A DNA stretch of 64,000 nt. Source: Bacillus sp. (in: firmicutes). Its GTDB lineage: Bacteria > Bacillota > Bacilli > Bacillales > Bacillaceae_J. Below are positions 8,241-17,450 of the stretch, piece by piece. Position numbers and translations under genes: made by a program. The DNA lies in contig DUSF01000039.1 in assembly GCA_012842745.1 (NCBI GenBank), forward strand, positions 1 through 64,000, given 5' to 3'. Every line of letters begins with the position of its first letter. Position 1 is the first letter of the stretch. The notes beneath the pieces are model-generated. The model did no database searches, was not told where the DNA came from, and saw nothing but the letters and a program-made list of their open reading frames with translations.

Positions 8241-8774
8241 TTAAAAAGAATTGTGTTTAAACATCTTTTCTTCTTTAATAGGACTCTCTTTTGCTGTTAG
8301 ATGATGCGGTTTAATTCTATAAACTTGGACTGCCGATCCATAAACGGATGATCTATACTTATCAACATGTAGTTTAGAAAGTGGATGGGTATAGTAACCT
8401 GGAACGTATTTATCTAACATCTCCTGCAACACATTTGTCGATTCCTCTAAATCCATGACAAGCGTAGCTTCTCCGAAAAGCATGACACTCATATATGCTG
8501 TATCTGTCTTTGCTGGAACAGGATCAGTAATGGTACCGTATTCTGCACAAACTGTGAAGCAGACTTCATTATTATCCTTCAAGATTTGATTCCTTCTACC
8601 TTCTCCTGCGCCGTGAAAATAAATTTGGTCATTCAACCACACATAATTTAGAGGAACTACATATGGATGTTTTCCATCCGCTAGACCAAGGTGGCCAACC
8701 CTCGAAGTGCGTAGAAAATCATCAATTTTTTTTTGATCTTTACACTGGCGAGTTTTATAACGTACTGAATTCAA
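8241..8774 (-). CDS. Pyridoxamine-5'-phosphate oxidase-like flavoprotein (NimA-type)
   Basis: A 177-aa split-barrel flavin-binding protein of the PNPOx-like/NimA type. Visible features: N-terminal helix with DFLRTSRVGHLGLADG, the barrel strand PYVVPLNYVW, the FMN-contact segment FHGAGEGRRNQIL, and a later VMLFGEA strand. NimA-type proteins reduce nitroimidazoles or bind flavin/heme with unproven substrates; no specific reaction can be assigned. Start is TTG at 8774, with AAAGGAG 9 bases upstream on the minus strand. It stands alone between nagB and a gene relic. Confidence 0.75.
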   Translation of the reverse strand: MNSVRYKTRQCKDQKKIDDFLRTSRVGHLGLADGKHPYVVPLNYVWLNDQIYFHGAGEGRRNQILKDNNEVCFTVCAEYGTITDPVPAKTDTAYMSVMLFGEATLVMDLEESTNVLQEMLDKYVPGYYTHPLSKLHVDKYRSSVYGSAVQVYRIKPHHLTAKESPIKEEKMFKHNSF

Positions 8775-9061
8775 TTTGAATACACTCCTTTTCGTTTATC
8801 CTGCTATCCACCTTTTATGGACGTTGCATTTGTATTAATCTCACAATGGAAGCATGAATATATTTTTTTATTCTTGTCTGAAGTATAGCGACAATTGGAT
8901 TGGGATGATATATCCAAATCTATAAAAATTTATCAGTCCATAAAGGTTAAGACTGGTAATTAAATTAAAATGATAATTACGAGATTTAATTATGGACTGA
9001 TTAAAAACATATTTATGGTAGTTTTTTAACATCTCATAATACATTATGCTTAGAGCGTTAA

Positions 9062-9202
9062 TTAACTACTACTTTTTTAGCAACAGCTGCAAATGTTACA
9101 ATACTAGGAGTTGGAGGTGCATTTTGGGGACTTGTAGCTGGTTTAGGGGCACATTTATTAATTAATAGGCAATTTCTAAGAAAACAAATAAAGGTACAGT
9201 AA
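9062..9202 (+). pseudogene. 3' remnant of a BenE-type benzoate/H+ symporter
   Basis: After a stop at 9059-9061 the frame reads 46 residues including ATAANVTILGVGG and AFWGLVAGLGAHLLINR, then a stop at 9200-9202. This resembles the last transmembrane helix and C terminus of BenE/YdcO-type carriers. No start or upstream homologous sequence remains. Its probable original terminator still follows. Identity rests on a short match and is tentative; that it is a membrane-protein tail is more secure. Confidence 0.5.
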
Positions 9203-9224
9203 TTTTAGATTGCTAATAAAGATT

Positions 9225-9281
9225 CAAAGCAAAACTATGATCCCATGTAGTAAGGAGAAATCATAGTCTTGCTTTTTTTAC
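9225..9281 (+). terminator. Terminator behind the transporter remnant
   Basis: AAGCAAAACTATGAT and ATCATAGTCTTGCTTTTTTT form a long stem with one mismatch and a T tail. It is also positioned to end the opposing regulator's transcript. Confidence 0.75.
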
Positions 9282-9352
9282 GATTAGTAAGAATAGTCTA
9301 GTAGTGGTTTACTATATGCATTTTGATAAGTCTAACAAAATGGATAATTTTA

Positions 9353-10783
9353 CTACCGAAGTATCTCCGCAAGACGGAAAATCCCTTTCTCAATAGCTGC
9401 TTCATCTACTTTAGCAAAGCCCAGTACCCATCCTTTTCGATTACTACATATACAATAAGTACTAAGTGGATAAACACGTATCCCTCTATCGAGCGCTTGG
9501 TATGTCACGGTTTTTTCATCAAACGATTCTTCGGTTTCAAGAAGCATATGCAATCCGGTTTCTGTGCCACTTAGTTTAAAACGTTCACTTAGCCCAGCTT
9601 CGATGATCGCCCTTGTCATGGCTTCGTGTCTACGTCGATATACAGTTCTTATTCTTCTCATATGACGCATAAAATGACCATGTTCGATAAAATGAGCAAG
9701 TGTCAATTGCTCCATAATCGGAAGATGGCGATAGGTCAATTCTTGTACTTGGGCTAGTTGGCGAATCGCCTTTTTTGGACCAATGATCGCTGATATTCGA
9801 ATACCAGGGGCAATCATTTTGGAAAAACTCATCATATATAGCGTGTTTTGAGGTTGATGACTAAACAAGGTTGGAAGTGGTCCACCGCGATATCTAAATT
9901 CGCCATCATAATCATCCTCAACGATCCAGAATTGATTTTGAACAGCCATGTGTAACAATTGTTGTCTGCGAGGTTCAGACATAATGACCCCAACTGCGCA
10001 TTGGTGTGAAGGAGTAACAAAGACAAGTTTGGATTGAGGATGAAGACAATCTACCTTTAGCCCGTATTCGTCGACAGGGACAGGAGCAACATTCATACCC
10101 CGATATTTCATCGTCATCCAAGCAGCAGGAAAGCCAGGATCTTCAACAGAAACCGTTTCTCCTTCATGTAATAGGGCTTGGGCTATTAAATCTATGCTAT
10201 GTTGCGCACCTGAAGTTAGTATAATTTGGTCTATATCCACGTGGATTCCCCGTTCGAATATCAAGTAACGTTGAATTTGTTCACGTAGTGGCACGAAGCC
10301 ATAAGCCTCACCATAACCCCAACGGGCTAGTTCTGCTTTTGATGACGCCTGTAAAAACGATTGTCTCCAATTTTTTTGAAAATGCTCGTCCAAATACGGC
10401 TCATGGGGGCAGAAATCGATTTCGACATTTTGACTTTCTTTGACCCTAAACCAGCTGTGCAACAGGTCGACTGCAGAATTTAACATAGGTAATTCTGGCG
10501 TAGAAGGTCCTTGAGTTATAATACTCTCTGAAGAGTTGGTTTTATATCCCCACTCACTAACCCTTGTACCACCGCGTCGATTTGTCACAGTGTACCCGCG
10601 ACTGAATAATTCCTCATAAACTATTTGTATGGTTGAGCGTGAGACGCCAACTAATAAAGCAAGTTCACGAGATGGAGGAAGTAAGGAACCTGCTACCCAT
10701 TTTCCAGTTGTAATATTATGAATGGCTTGATCAAGCAATTGCTGCCATATAGGACTTTTGTCGTCTCGGTTAACTGTTAACAT
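9353..10783 (-). CDS. MocR/PdxR-family transcriptional regulator
   Basis: A 476-aa fusion of a GntR winged helix (about residues 10-78, LPPSRELALLVGVSRSTIQ) to a fold-type I aminotransferase-like domain (about 115-470). The PLP-lysine context is SFSKMIAPGIRIS. MocR proteins bind PLP or amino-acid adducts and activate divergent genes, classically PLP synthesis or GABA/aminotransferase genes. No pdxST or gab operon is next to it; the only adjacent divergent sequence is intergenic and a chemoreceptor relic, so its target is unknown. Start ATG at 10783 has an ACTGGGAGTG ribosome site upstream. Confidence 0.88.
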   Translation of the reverse strand: MLTVNRDDKSPIWQQLLDQAIHNITTGKWVAGSLLPPSRELALLVGVSRSTIQIVYEELFSRGYTVTNRRGGTRVSEWGYKTNSSESIITQGPSTPELPMLNSAVDLLHSWFRVKESQNVEIDFCPHEPYLDEHFQKNWRQSFLQASSKAELARWGYGEAYGFVPLREQIQRYLIFERGIHVDIDQIILTSGAQHSIDLIAQALLHEGETVSVEDPGFPAAWMTMKYRGMNVAPVPVDEYGLKVDCLHPQSKLVFVTPSHQCAVGVIMSEPRRQQLLHMAVQNQFWIVEDDYDGEFRYRGGPLPTLFSHQPQNTLYMMSFSKMIAPGIRISAIIGPKKAIRQLAQVQELTYRHLPIMEQLTLAHFIEHGHFMRHMRRIRTVYRRRHEAMTRAIIEAGLSERFKLSGTETGLHMLLETEESFDEKTVTYQALDRGIRVYPLSTYCICSNRKGWVLGFAKVDEAAIEKGIFRLAEILR

Positions 10784-11035
10784 TCAATTCACTCCCAGTT
10801 AATTTAACATTTAAATTCAGATTATGGATTGCTTAATAATTAATATAGGAATGTTTTTGTGCAATCTATTAGTTGGTATACTATCACATAAATAGTTGCC
10901 CCTGCAACACGACAACAGTAGGCAAAAAGGGGGTTTTTTACGGCTAATCATGAATCGATAGGATAAGGGGAAATTTAATTTATTTCATTGAGTAGGGAGA
11001 ATCACAAAATAAAGCCCACGAATTTTAATCAAATT

Positions 11036-11275
11036 TTATTTCAAACCCACACGAGCAAAAGTCCCCATAACAGAAGCCGATTCACTTGCACTTGATGCTT
11101 GGGATTCGGTACCCGCTGCCAATTCTTGCATGGTCGTTGCGATTTGTTGGGCATCTGCATTTACTTCATTGGAAGATTGAGCCAGCTCTTCACTTTGGCT
11201 AGCGATGGAGCCAGAAACAAAGCTGATTTCATTTAATAGTTGACGGATATTTTTACTCATTTCGTTTGTAGCGAT
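11036..11275 (-). pseudogene. Fragment of a methyl-accepting chemotaxis protein
   Basis: About 80 residues read as the start of a chemoreceptor signalling helix: IRQLLNEISFVSGSIASQS, EELAQSSNEVNADAQQIATT and MQELAAGTESQASSASESAS. The sensor, membrane parts and the conserved hairpin tip are missing; the frame stops at 11036 after an unrelated tail and the upstream 25 residues do not look chemoreceptor-like. A broken relic. Confidence 0.7.
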
Positions 11276-11524
11276 AACCAATGACACAAATAATGTTTTT
11301 TCTCCATTTTTAATTCCACTACCTTGGCAATATAAAATAACATTATACAAAATCCAACAAATATAACAAAAAGTTACTATACCTAGGAAAAATAATCATT
11401 GAAATGAGAAAATGTTCTTAGAAATCATGTTTAATAAGAGAAATAGAGAAGAATAATTCAGAAAAAGGGAACAAATACTCTTTGTAATAAAAAAACTTTA
11501 ATCATTGAAAGAAGATGAATTATC

Positions 11525-12133
11525 ATGCAACATTTGAATTACATTATTGAACATTTTGGTTATTTTGGCATCTTTTTCGCGTTAGTTGGCGGGATCATAG
11601 GATTACCTATACCCGATGAAGTTCTCCTTACTTATGTCGGTTATAATGTTTCCCAGGGAAGAATGTCTTATCTGCCTTCCATTTTGTTTGCATTTATAGG
11701 AGCATGTGTCGGAATATCACTTAGTTACTTTTTAGGAATGAAATTAGGTATGACTTTTTTGCGCAAGTTCGGTCCAAAAATCCATATAACGGAGTCTAAA
11801 ATTGCTAAAACAAAAAAGTTATTTTCCAAGTTTGGACCGTATTTACTTGTAATTGGCTATTTTATTCCAGGCATTCGCCACGTTACAGCCTATCTTGCCG
11901 GCATTAATGGTTATTCAATCAAAAGGTTCTCTCTATTTGCCTTTTCTGGTGCAGCTTTATGGTGTATAACTTTTATTACGTTAGGAAAATACCTTGGTCC
12001 AGAATGGGAAGTTGTTCATGAATTAGTATCAAAATATAGTGTCTATACTTTTATCCTATTGGTTTTAATTTTAGTCATTGCCTCACTATTCCTTTGGAAA
12101 AATACGATGAAACGAAAAAAAGTTGTACTATAA
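11525..12133 (+). CDS. DedA-family membrane protein
   Basis: 202-aa polytopic membrane protein of the DedA/VTT superfamily, implicated in lipid scrambling (undecaprenyl phosphate or phosphatidylethanolamine) and membrane homeostasis. Visible: the amphipathic entry motif with GGIIGLPIPDEVLL near residue 22, a helix with GISLSYFLGMKLG, the conserved G-x-F-x-P-G-x-R segment GYFIPGIRHVTAYLAG near 113, and a C-terminal helix. Start ATG 11525 follows a modest AGAAG site. It is monocistronic; substrate cannot be told from sequence. Confidence 0.87.
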   Translation: MQHLNYIIEHFGYFGIFFALVGGIIGLPIPDEVLLTYVGYNVSQGRMSYLPSILFAFIGACVGISLSYFLGMKLGMTFLRKFGPKIHITESKIAKTKKLFSKFGPYLLVIGYFIPGIRHVTAYLAGINGYSIKRFSLFAFSGAALWCITFITLGKYLGPEWEVVHELVSKYSVYTFILLVLILVIASLFLWKNTMKRKKVVL

Positions 12134-12243
12134 GGTAAATGTGAAATAATGGCTTACATTAAAGGTGCAGGTTAATTCGCAATCCAAGATATTACAGAAC
12201 AAGCTGCATTGCTAAAATTTTAAAAATCACAAAAAAACTTTCT

Positions 12244-12399
12244 CTATTCTCCTGTTTCAGCGAAATGCTTCATTCTTTCATCTATTTCATCACGGATACG
12301 CTGGAAAACAGCCCTTTTTTCTCCCTCTATTCCTTCTGCCATTTGGCTTCGGCATGAATTTCCTGTGTATAATAAATAGAGCGTTTTTTTGTTCGACAT
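12244..12399 (-). pseudogene. arsC with large in-frame internal deletion
   Basis: On the minus strand a 51-codon ORF reads the N-terminal arsenate reductase loop ([12 protein letters not shown], residues 12-23) fused in frame to the family's C terminus ([20 protein letters not shown]). About 85 central residues, including the redox Cys pair needed for thioredoxin-coupled ArsC, are absent. The usual first P-loop Cys position is Tyr (YTGNSC). A good ribosome site (GGAGGAACTACAG) remains. It is downstream of an acr3 remnant; the product cannot reduce arsenate. Confidence 0.82.
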
Positions 12400-12420
12400 C
12401 TGTAGTTCCTCCTGATTTTG

Positions 12421-12672
12421 TTATTGTATGGTTGCTCGAAAATATTTAATTTCCCATCGTAATGCTACATTGACAATAGCTATGGGGGCGGGGACTTCTA
12501 CCAACGGTCCAATAACTGTAGCGAATGCAGCACCACTGTTTATATCAAATACAGCCATTGCCGCTGCAATGGCTAATTCAAAGTTATTACTTGCAGCTGT
12601 AAAAGAAAGTGCTGCCGTTACTGGATAAGTTGCACCAGCTTTTCGAGAAGCAAAGAAAGACACTGTAAACAT
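12421..12672 (-). pseudogene. 3' remnant of arsenite efflux gene acr3
   Basis: 83 residues match the C-terminal part of ACR3-type arsenite permeases, including [16 protein letters not shown], the conserved SNNFELAIA loop, and [20 protein letters not shown]. The first ~270 residues are missing; the break abuts an IS3-type transposase remnant on the other strand. Gene order acr3-arsC with a 21-base gap is the usual ars operon order. Confidence 0.8.
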
Positions 12673-12685
12673 AATTAAAAAATAA

Positions 12686-12913
12686 ATGAATGATAGGCAG
12701 CATGAGCCGCAAAGAAAACCACTCTTTGAATATATTGAACTTTTCTATAACTCAAAGCAAATTCATTCAACTATTGACTATCACACACCTAATGAATACG
12801 AGAAATGTATGTTCGATCAGTGGCTTAAAATTCCCCTGCACAAAAAATATTTTGGAAAGAAGAGGGATCCCCTGTTCCATACAACCAAATTTGTTTACGA
12901 ATTTAAAAATTAG
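12686..12913 (+). mobile_element. IS3-family transposase C-terminal remnant
   Basis: The opening of this frame ([20 protein letters not shown], then YHTPNEYEK) is the characteristic end of IS3/IS150-type OrfB transposases (W/F-Y-N-x-x-R-x-H-S-x-x-G-Y-x-T-P). The downstream 40 codons do not fit the family. No inverted repeats or DDE catalytic residues remain. Its position directly against the truncated acr3 suggests that insertion and later deletion broke the ars operon. Confidence 0.72.
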
Positions 12914-12964
12914 GTTTACACTTATGTATAAAATATAAAAAGACAATGGAGGTAACCCGTCACA

Positions 12965-13417
12965 ATGTTTTTTGAAGAATTTAAAATTGGACAAAGATTT
13001 CAATGCGAACCTGTTATCGTAAAATCAGAGGAAATGGAAGTTTTCGCAAAGAATTATGATCCACATCCAATCCATACTAATCAAGAATTTGCTGAAAATT
13101 CCATGTTCAATGGAATCATCAGTTCAGGCTTTCTGACGCTAAGTTCAATGTGGGGACAATGGATTCGCCTAAATCACTTTGGGAATGAGTTTATTGTAGG
13201 GCAAGGTCTTGATTATGTTAAATTCACAGCACCGGTTAGAATGAACGATGTATTAACAACAGAAGTGGAAGTGGCTGATTTAACGCATTCATCCAATCCT
13301 GAGCGTGGGAAAATCACATTAAAATTTAACGTAACCAATCAACACGGAGAAATAGTCTTATTAACCCAAATAAAAGCACTGTTAAAGACGAAGCGTTTGG
13401 TTGGACAATCTATATAA
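12965..13417 (+). CDS. MaoC-like hot-dog dehydratase
   Basis: 150-aa single hot-dog-fold protein of the MaoC dehydratase/(R)-specific enoyl-CoA hydratase group. The hydratase signature D-x4-H is visible as DPHPIHT around residues 36-42, followed by GIISSGFLTLSSM, typical of the substrate tunnel. Likely acts on an acyl-CoA or hydroxyacyl thioester; substrate unknown. GGAGG lies 11 bases before the ATG. A terminator follows, so it is not in the next operon. Confidence 0.82.
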   Translation: MFFEEFKIGQRFQCEPVIVKSEEMEVFAKNYDPHPIHTNQEFAENSMFNGIISSGFLTLSSMWGQWIRLNHFGNEFIVGQGLDYVKFTAPVRMNDVLTTEVEVADLTHSSNPERGKITLKFNVTNQHGEIVLLTQIKALLKTKRLVGQSI

Positions 13418-13423
13418 TTTTTG

Positions 13424-13456
13424 ATGAATCTCCTTTATAGGGGGTTTTTTTATTTT
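13424..13456 (+). terminator. Terminator after the MaoC gene
   Basis: A short stem TCTCC/GGGGG with TTTATA loop, followed by a run of seven T. Weak hairpin but correctly placed. Confidence 0.5.
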
Positions 13457-13692
13457 ATTTTTGGTAATTTAAAAAATTTGTAATTAAAAAATCAAGTATT
13501 ATGTTAAATTAAAGTTTTATAAGTCGTGAATAAACAGAACACCAGTTTAGATATATTGCGGAATTCTTATTAGTTTTCAAGGGGAATAAGCGTGAATTAA
13601 TTTTTATATTATATTTCGGTTTTCTATTTTTTTGACTATAATGAAATTACGATGTAAAAATTTCCCTCGTTTAGAAGTATAGGAGTGATAAG

Positions 13693-15291
13693 GTGGAAAT
13701 TGAACCATGGTATATTATCAATTCTAAATTTAACTGTGAAAATATTTATGGAATAAATCCTTCAATTTTGCCGCAGTTTGTTGTGAATCTATCTAAAAAG
13801 GAACTAGAAGAAAAGCGAGAATTGTATAACGAACTAATAGATTTAACTAATTATTTTGCTAAAAAGTTATTTTTCTTTTTAAAAAATATTCCTGCATTAA
13901 TTTTAATTTCCGATGAAGATGGTAACATTTTAAAAGTAATAGGTAAGGAAGAGCTAAAAAAAGAGATGGGTATTAAAGAAGGAATTTGTTTTCATGAAAA
14001 ATATGCTGGTACTAATTCAATTTTCCTTTGTTTAAACCATAACCAGCCTATACAAGTTAGTGGTAAGGAGCATTTTTTTCCTGATTTATTTGGTTTTTCA
14101 TGTTCAAGTTGTAAATTTAGCCTGGCTAATAATCTAACGGGAACGATAACTCTTATGACCTCACTAGAGGAATCATCATCATTTCATTTGGGATTAGTAT
14201 CCTCAGCAGTTGACTCTATAGAAAGAGAAAGTGAATTACGCTTAAAAAATAAACAATTACATTTATTTAATGAAATAATTATAAACTCAACGAAAAACGG
14301 AATCATTACCGTTGATAAGAATGGTTTCATTACAGAGTTTAATGGTGTGGCAGAAGATTATACAGGTTTAAAAAGGAATGAGATTATTGGCAAAAACATT
14401 GATTGTATTGATTTAATTTCAACTTATATATCTAAAGTTCTTTTTGAAAACGAGAAGTTTGAGGATTTAGAAATTCATTTTCCAAAGGATAATAACATTA
14501 ATAGAGTCTGTCTATTTGATGTGTTTCCAATTTATGATGAAAATCAACTAATAGGTGCTTATAGTCAATTTAGAGATATTACAGAACGTTTTCAATTAGA
14601 ACAACAAATGATTGCTAACGAAAAACTGAGTGTGATAGGAAAACTAAGTGCAGGTTTAGCGCATGAGATTAGAAATCCATTAACACCAATTAGTGGGTTT
14701 TTACAGCTTTTAGAAAGAAACATTGAGGATGCGGGCACAAAACGATATTTTCAAATCATTCGAGATGAATTAAATAGAATAAAAGAATTAGTTAATAATT
14801 TTGTAATGGTAGCTAAACCTGAGGCCCCAAGTCGAAGTTTGGTAGATATTCAAAGCATTGTAACTGAAACTGTTCATTTAATGAAAAGCCAGGCTAGCCT
14901 ATGTAATACATCCATTATATTTATAGATCAAGCTAATGACCTAGTGTACGTAAATGTAGATAAAAATCAAATCAAGCAAGTACTTATGAATTTATTGCAG
15001 AATGCTATTGAAGAAAATGGGGGTAATGAAATAAAGGTTGTAGTAGAAGAAAATTTCCTAGAAAAAGTGGTCGAGGTTTCTGTTATTGATAAAGGATTAG
15101 GGATGGATGATGAGGTTTTTAAAAATTTATTTACACCTTTTTTTACAACAAAAGAAAAGGGAACAGGGCTTGGTTTATCGATTTGTAATACAATTATTCA
15201 AAATCATAACGGAACGATTGAAGTTGATACAGAAAAGAATATTGGGACTACATTTAAAATAAAGCTACCAATCATGAAAAAACAACAGTAA
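13693..15291 (+). CDS. Cytosolic GAF/PAS sensor histidine kinase
   Basis: 532-aa kinase with no transmembrane segment. Residues about 70-190 resemble the AcoR-type GAF sensor (CFHEKYAGTNSI, CSSCKFSLANN), about 205-290 is a PAS domain, then HisKA with the phospho-acceptor in AGLAHEIRNPLTPISGF and an HATPase domain (NLLQNAIEE, DKGLGM, GTGLGLSI). Start GTG at 13693 has AGGAG 8 bases upstream. The organisation is like sporulation kinases, and no response regulator lies nearby, so it may feed a phosphorelay. It is followed after 14 bases by a ThDP enzyme gene, suggesting that it senses something linked to that pathway. Confidence 0.85.
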   Translation: MEIEPWYIINSKFNCENIYGINPSILPQFVVNLSKKELEEKRELYNELIDLTNYFAKKLFFFLKNIPALILISDEDGNILKVIGKEELKKEMGIKEGICFHEKYAGTNSIFLCLNHNQPIQVSGKEHFFPDLFGFSCSSCKFSLANNLTGTITLMTSLEESSSFHLGLVSSAVDSIERESELRLKNKQLHLFNEIIINSTKNGIITVDKNGFITEFNGVAEDYTGLKRNEIIGKNIDCIDLISTYISKVLFENEKFEDLEIHFPKDNNINRVCLFDVFPIYDENQLIGAYSQFRDITERFQLEQQMIANEKLSVIGKLSAGLAHEIRNPLTPISGFLQLLERNIEDAGTKRYFQIIRDELNRIKELVNNFVMVAKPEAPSRSLVDIQSIVTETVHLMKSQASLCNTSIIFIDQANDLVYVNVDKNQIKQVLMNLLQNAIEENGGNEIKVVVEENFLEKVVEVSVIDKGLGMDDEVFKNLFTPFFTTKEKGTGLGLSICNTIIQNHNGTIEVDTEKNIGTTFKIKLPIMKKQQ

Positions 15292-15305
15292 AGGACTGGT
15301 CTGGA

Positions 15306-16958
15306 ATGGCGACGGTATTAGAGTTATTAATAAAACATTTAAAAAGTTGGAATGTTACACATATTTTCGGTATTCCTGGTCGACCTGTTGGTCCATTAGT
15401 AAAAGAGATAGCACAACAAAATGTAACATTTGTATTGACTAGACATGAAACTGGTGCTGGTTATGCTGCAGCAGGTTTCGCATTACAGCGAAATACACTT
15501 GGAGTTGCATTTGGCACTTCAGGTCCTGGTGGTATTAATTTGTTAACAGCTGCTGGTCAAGCTATGGCATATAATGCACCTGTATTATTTATAACTGGAC
15601 AAGCTTCGGCTAGTCAAATTGGAAAATCCTATAGTCAAGATTCTTCTCAGTTTGGTTCAGATTTGGTCAAGATGTTTGAACCGGTTACAAAATATAGTGC
15701 AAGAGTTGAAAGAGGGGATTCATTTAAAAATCATCTCCAGCATGCTATCGAAAATGCATTTTCAAATGTAAAAGGCCCCGTTCATCTTTCTATTCCATTA
15801 GATGTGTTATTAGAAGAAATAACACCCTTTGAAATAGAATTGCCGACAATTGCACATACAACCGCAACTAATATTGATACTGTTTTTCAACACATTAATG
15901 AAGCAAAAAAACCGGTATTTTTGTTGGGGAAAGGGGTTCGTTCATCGAATAGCTATGAGGAAGTATTTGAAATTGCCACTAGATGGAATATTCCTGTAAT
16001 TACAACGGCAGGGGGAAAAGGGACCTTCCCTACAGATCATCCGCTTTCATTTGGTGTATTTGGTTTAGGTGGAACAAAACAGGCAGATCACTACTTGAAA
16101 TCTGGTGTTGATGTCATGATTGTAGCTGGAACCTCGTTAAGTGATATGTCTTTGGCCGGATTTAACTCATCCTTTTTTCCAGATAAAGTAATACATTTTG
16201 ACTATGATTCTACTTTCGTTGGAAAGTCAATTCCAAGGCCAACAATTTATGTACCAGGGGACCTAAAAGAGAATTTAAAAGCAATAGTAGATAGAATGTT
16301 GTCTATTAATAATTCTATTAGTATAAAGTGTAATGATTTTCAAGTACTAACTTGTGGGGAACAAAATGAGGAACCAAAAAACTCTGGGTATATTTCTGCA
16401 AGTTCGGCAGTAAGGGTGATAAGAAGAAATTTACCAAAATCCGCTAAGGTTTTTGCTGATGTGGGAAGTCATGCTTATTACGCTGTAAAGTATTTTGATG
16501 TGTATCAACCAAATACCTTTTTCTTTGATGATCGTTTTATTGCAATGGGAAATGGAATTGGTTATGCAGTTGGAGCGAAAATGGCCATGTATGATTCTTC
16601 GATGCCAGTCGCTTGTATAACAGGTGATGGGTGTATGCTAATGCATGGAACGGAAATAGCAACAGCAGTTGAACAATCGGCACCAGTTTTATTTTTTGTA
16701 TTCAACAATGGTAGCTTAGATATGGTTGAAACAGGTATGAAACATTGGCTTGAATGTCCAGGTCACGCAGTATATAAAAATAATGTGGATTTTGTATCAT
16801 TCGCTAAATCGCTAGGTTGTGAAGGATACCATTGTATTAATGAAGAGGATATAGAAATGGCTATTCAACAAGGGCTGAAAAATAGTGTGCCTTCGGTTAT
16901 TGAAATAATGGTGGATCCTGAAGAAATCCCACCAACATTAAAAAGGGAAGAATCGTAA
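15306..16958 (+). CDS. Thiamine diphosphate-dependent decarboxylase/synthase
   Basis: 550-aa member of the acetolactate synthase/benzoylformate decarboxylase superfamily. N-terminal pyrimidine-binding domain has the activating Glu in TRHETGAGYAAAGFA (about residue 46) and GTSGPGG; the central domain is near 190-320; the C-terminal domain carries the ThDP-Mg motif GDGCMLMHG ending in FNNGSLD (about 440-470). No arginine-rich FAD/quinone signature identifies IlvB with confidence, and there is no adjacent ilvN-type subunit, so a 2-oxo-acid decarboxylase or C-C lyase is as likely. It lies between the sensor kinase and a CMD-family gene in one operon. Confidence 0.82.
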   Translation: MATVLELLIKHLKSWNVTHIFGIPGRPVGPLVKEIAQQNVTFVLTRHETGAGYAAAGFALQRNTLGVAFGTSGPGGINLLTAAGQAMAYNAPVLFITGQASASQIGKSYSQDSSQFGSDLVKMFEPVTKYSARVERGDSFKNHLQHAIENAFSNVKGPVHLSIPLDVLLEEITPFEIELPTIAHTTATNIDTVFQHINEAKKPVFLLGKGVRSSNSYEEVFEIATRWNIPVITTAGGKGTFPTDHPLSFGVFGLGGTKQADHYLKSGVDVMIVAGTSLSDMSLAGFNSSFFPDKVIHFDYDSTFVGKSIPRPTIYVPGDLKENLKAIVDRMLSINNSISIKCNDFQVLTCGEQNEEPKNSGYISASSAVRVIRRNLPKSAKVFADVGSHAYYAVKYFDVYQPNTFFFDDRFIAMGNGIGYAVGAKMAMYDSSMPVACITGDGCMLMHGTEIATAVEQSAPVLFFVFNNGSLDMVETGMKHWLECPGHAVYKNNVDFVSFAKSLGCEGYHCINEEDIEMAIQQGLKNSVPSVIEIMVDPEEIPPTLKREES

Positions 16959-16984
16959 ACAAAAGAATAGGGGGAGTTGGAGCA

Positions 16985-17350
16985 ATGTCAAATAACGAAG
17001 AAGTGGGACTTAAAAATCTAAGGCATTTTACTAGTGAAATAGGTTTAGACGCAGTTGATAAATTGAGAGAAAATTCTCCGGAATTAGCCAAGTATATTAC
17101 TGAATTTGCATTTGGAACTATTTACGAGTTACCAACATTATCTGATAGGGAAAAAATTTGTATTACAATTTCTTCATTAGTCTCACAGGGAGAGGTAGAA
17201 GCACTGCAAGTTCATTTTCATTCCGCTAAAAATATTGGGTTAACGAACGAAGAAATTAAAGGTATTTTACTGCATTGTATACCTTATACTGGATTTCCAA
17301 AGGTATTAAAGGCAATGCAGCTGTTTGATAATATGTTTCCTAATAAGTAA
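16985..17350 (+). CDS. Carboxymuconolactone decarboxylase (CMD)-family protein
   Basis: 121-aa all-helical protein resembling gamma-carboxymuconolactone decarboxylase: PELAKYITEFAFGTIYELPT, LSDREKICITISSL and ALQVHFHSAKNIGLTNEEI, LLHCIPYTGFPK. The helix normally carrying the C-x2-C pair of AhpD-type peroxidases lacks it, so a peroxiredoxin-like role is unlikely. A GGGGGAG ribosome site precedes the ATG. It ends the operon with the ThDP enzyme; joint action on an aromatic or 2-oxo acid is a guess. Confidence 0.8.
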   Translation: MSNNEEVGLKNLRHFTSEIGLDAVDKLRENSPELAKYITEFAFGTIYELPTLSDREKICITISSLVSQGEVEALQVHFHSAKNIGLTNEEIKGILLHCIPYTGFPKVLKAMQLFDNMFPNK

Positions 17351-17401
17351 ATTGTAATTATGGGGAGAAATAGATGAAAAGGCAACAGTGTGCTAACGGG
17401 A

Positions 17402-17446
17402 GGGGCCATCCAAAAAGTCATGTAATTGACTTTTTGATGGCCCCCA
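17402..17446. terminator. Bidirectional terminator
   Basis: GGGGCCATCCAAAAAGTCA pairs with TGACTTTTTGATGGCCCC over nearly its whole length around a short loop. It lies between two convergent operons and has T/A runs inside both arms. Confidence 0.85.
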
Positions 17447-17450
17447 CTCG

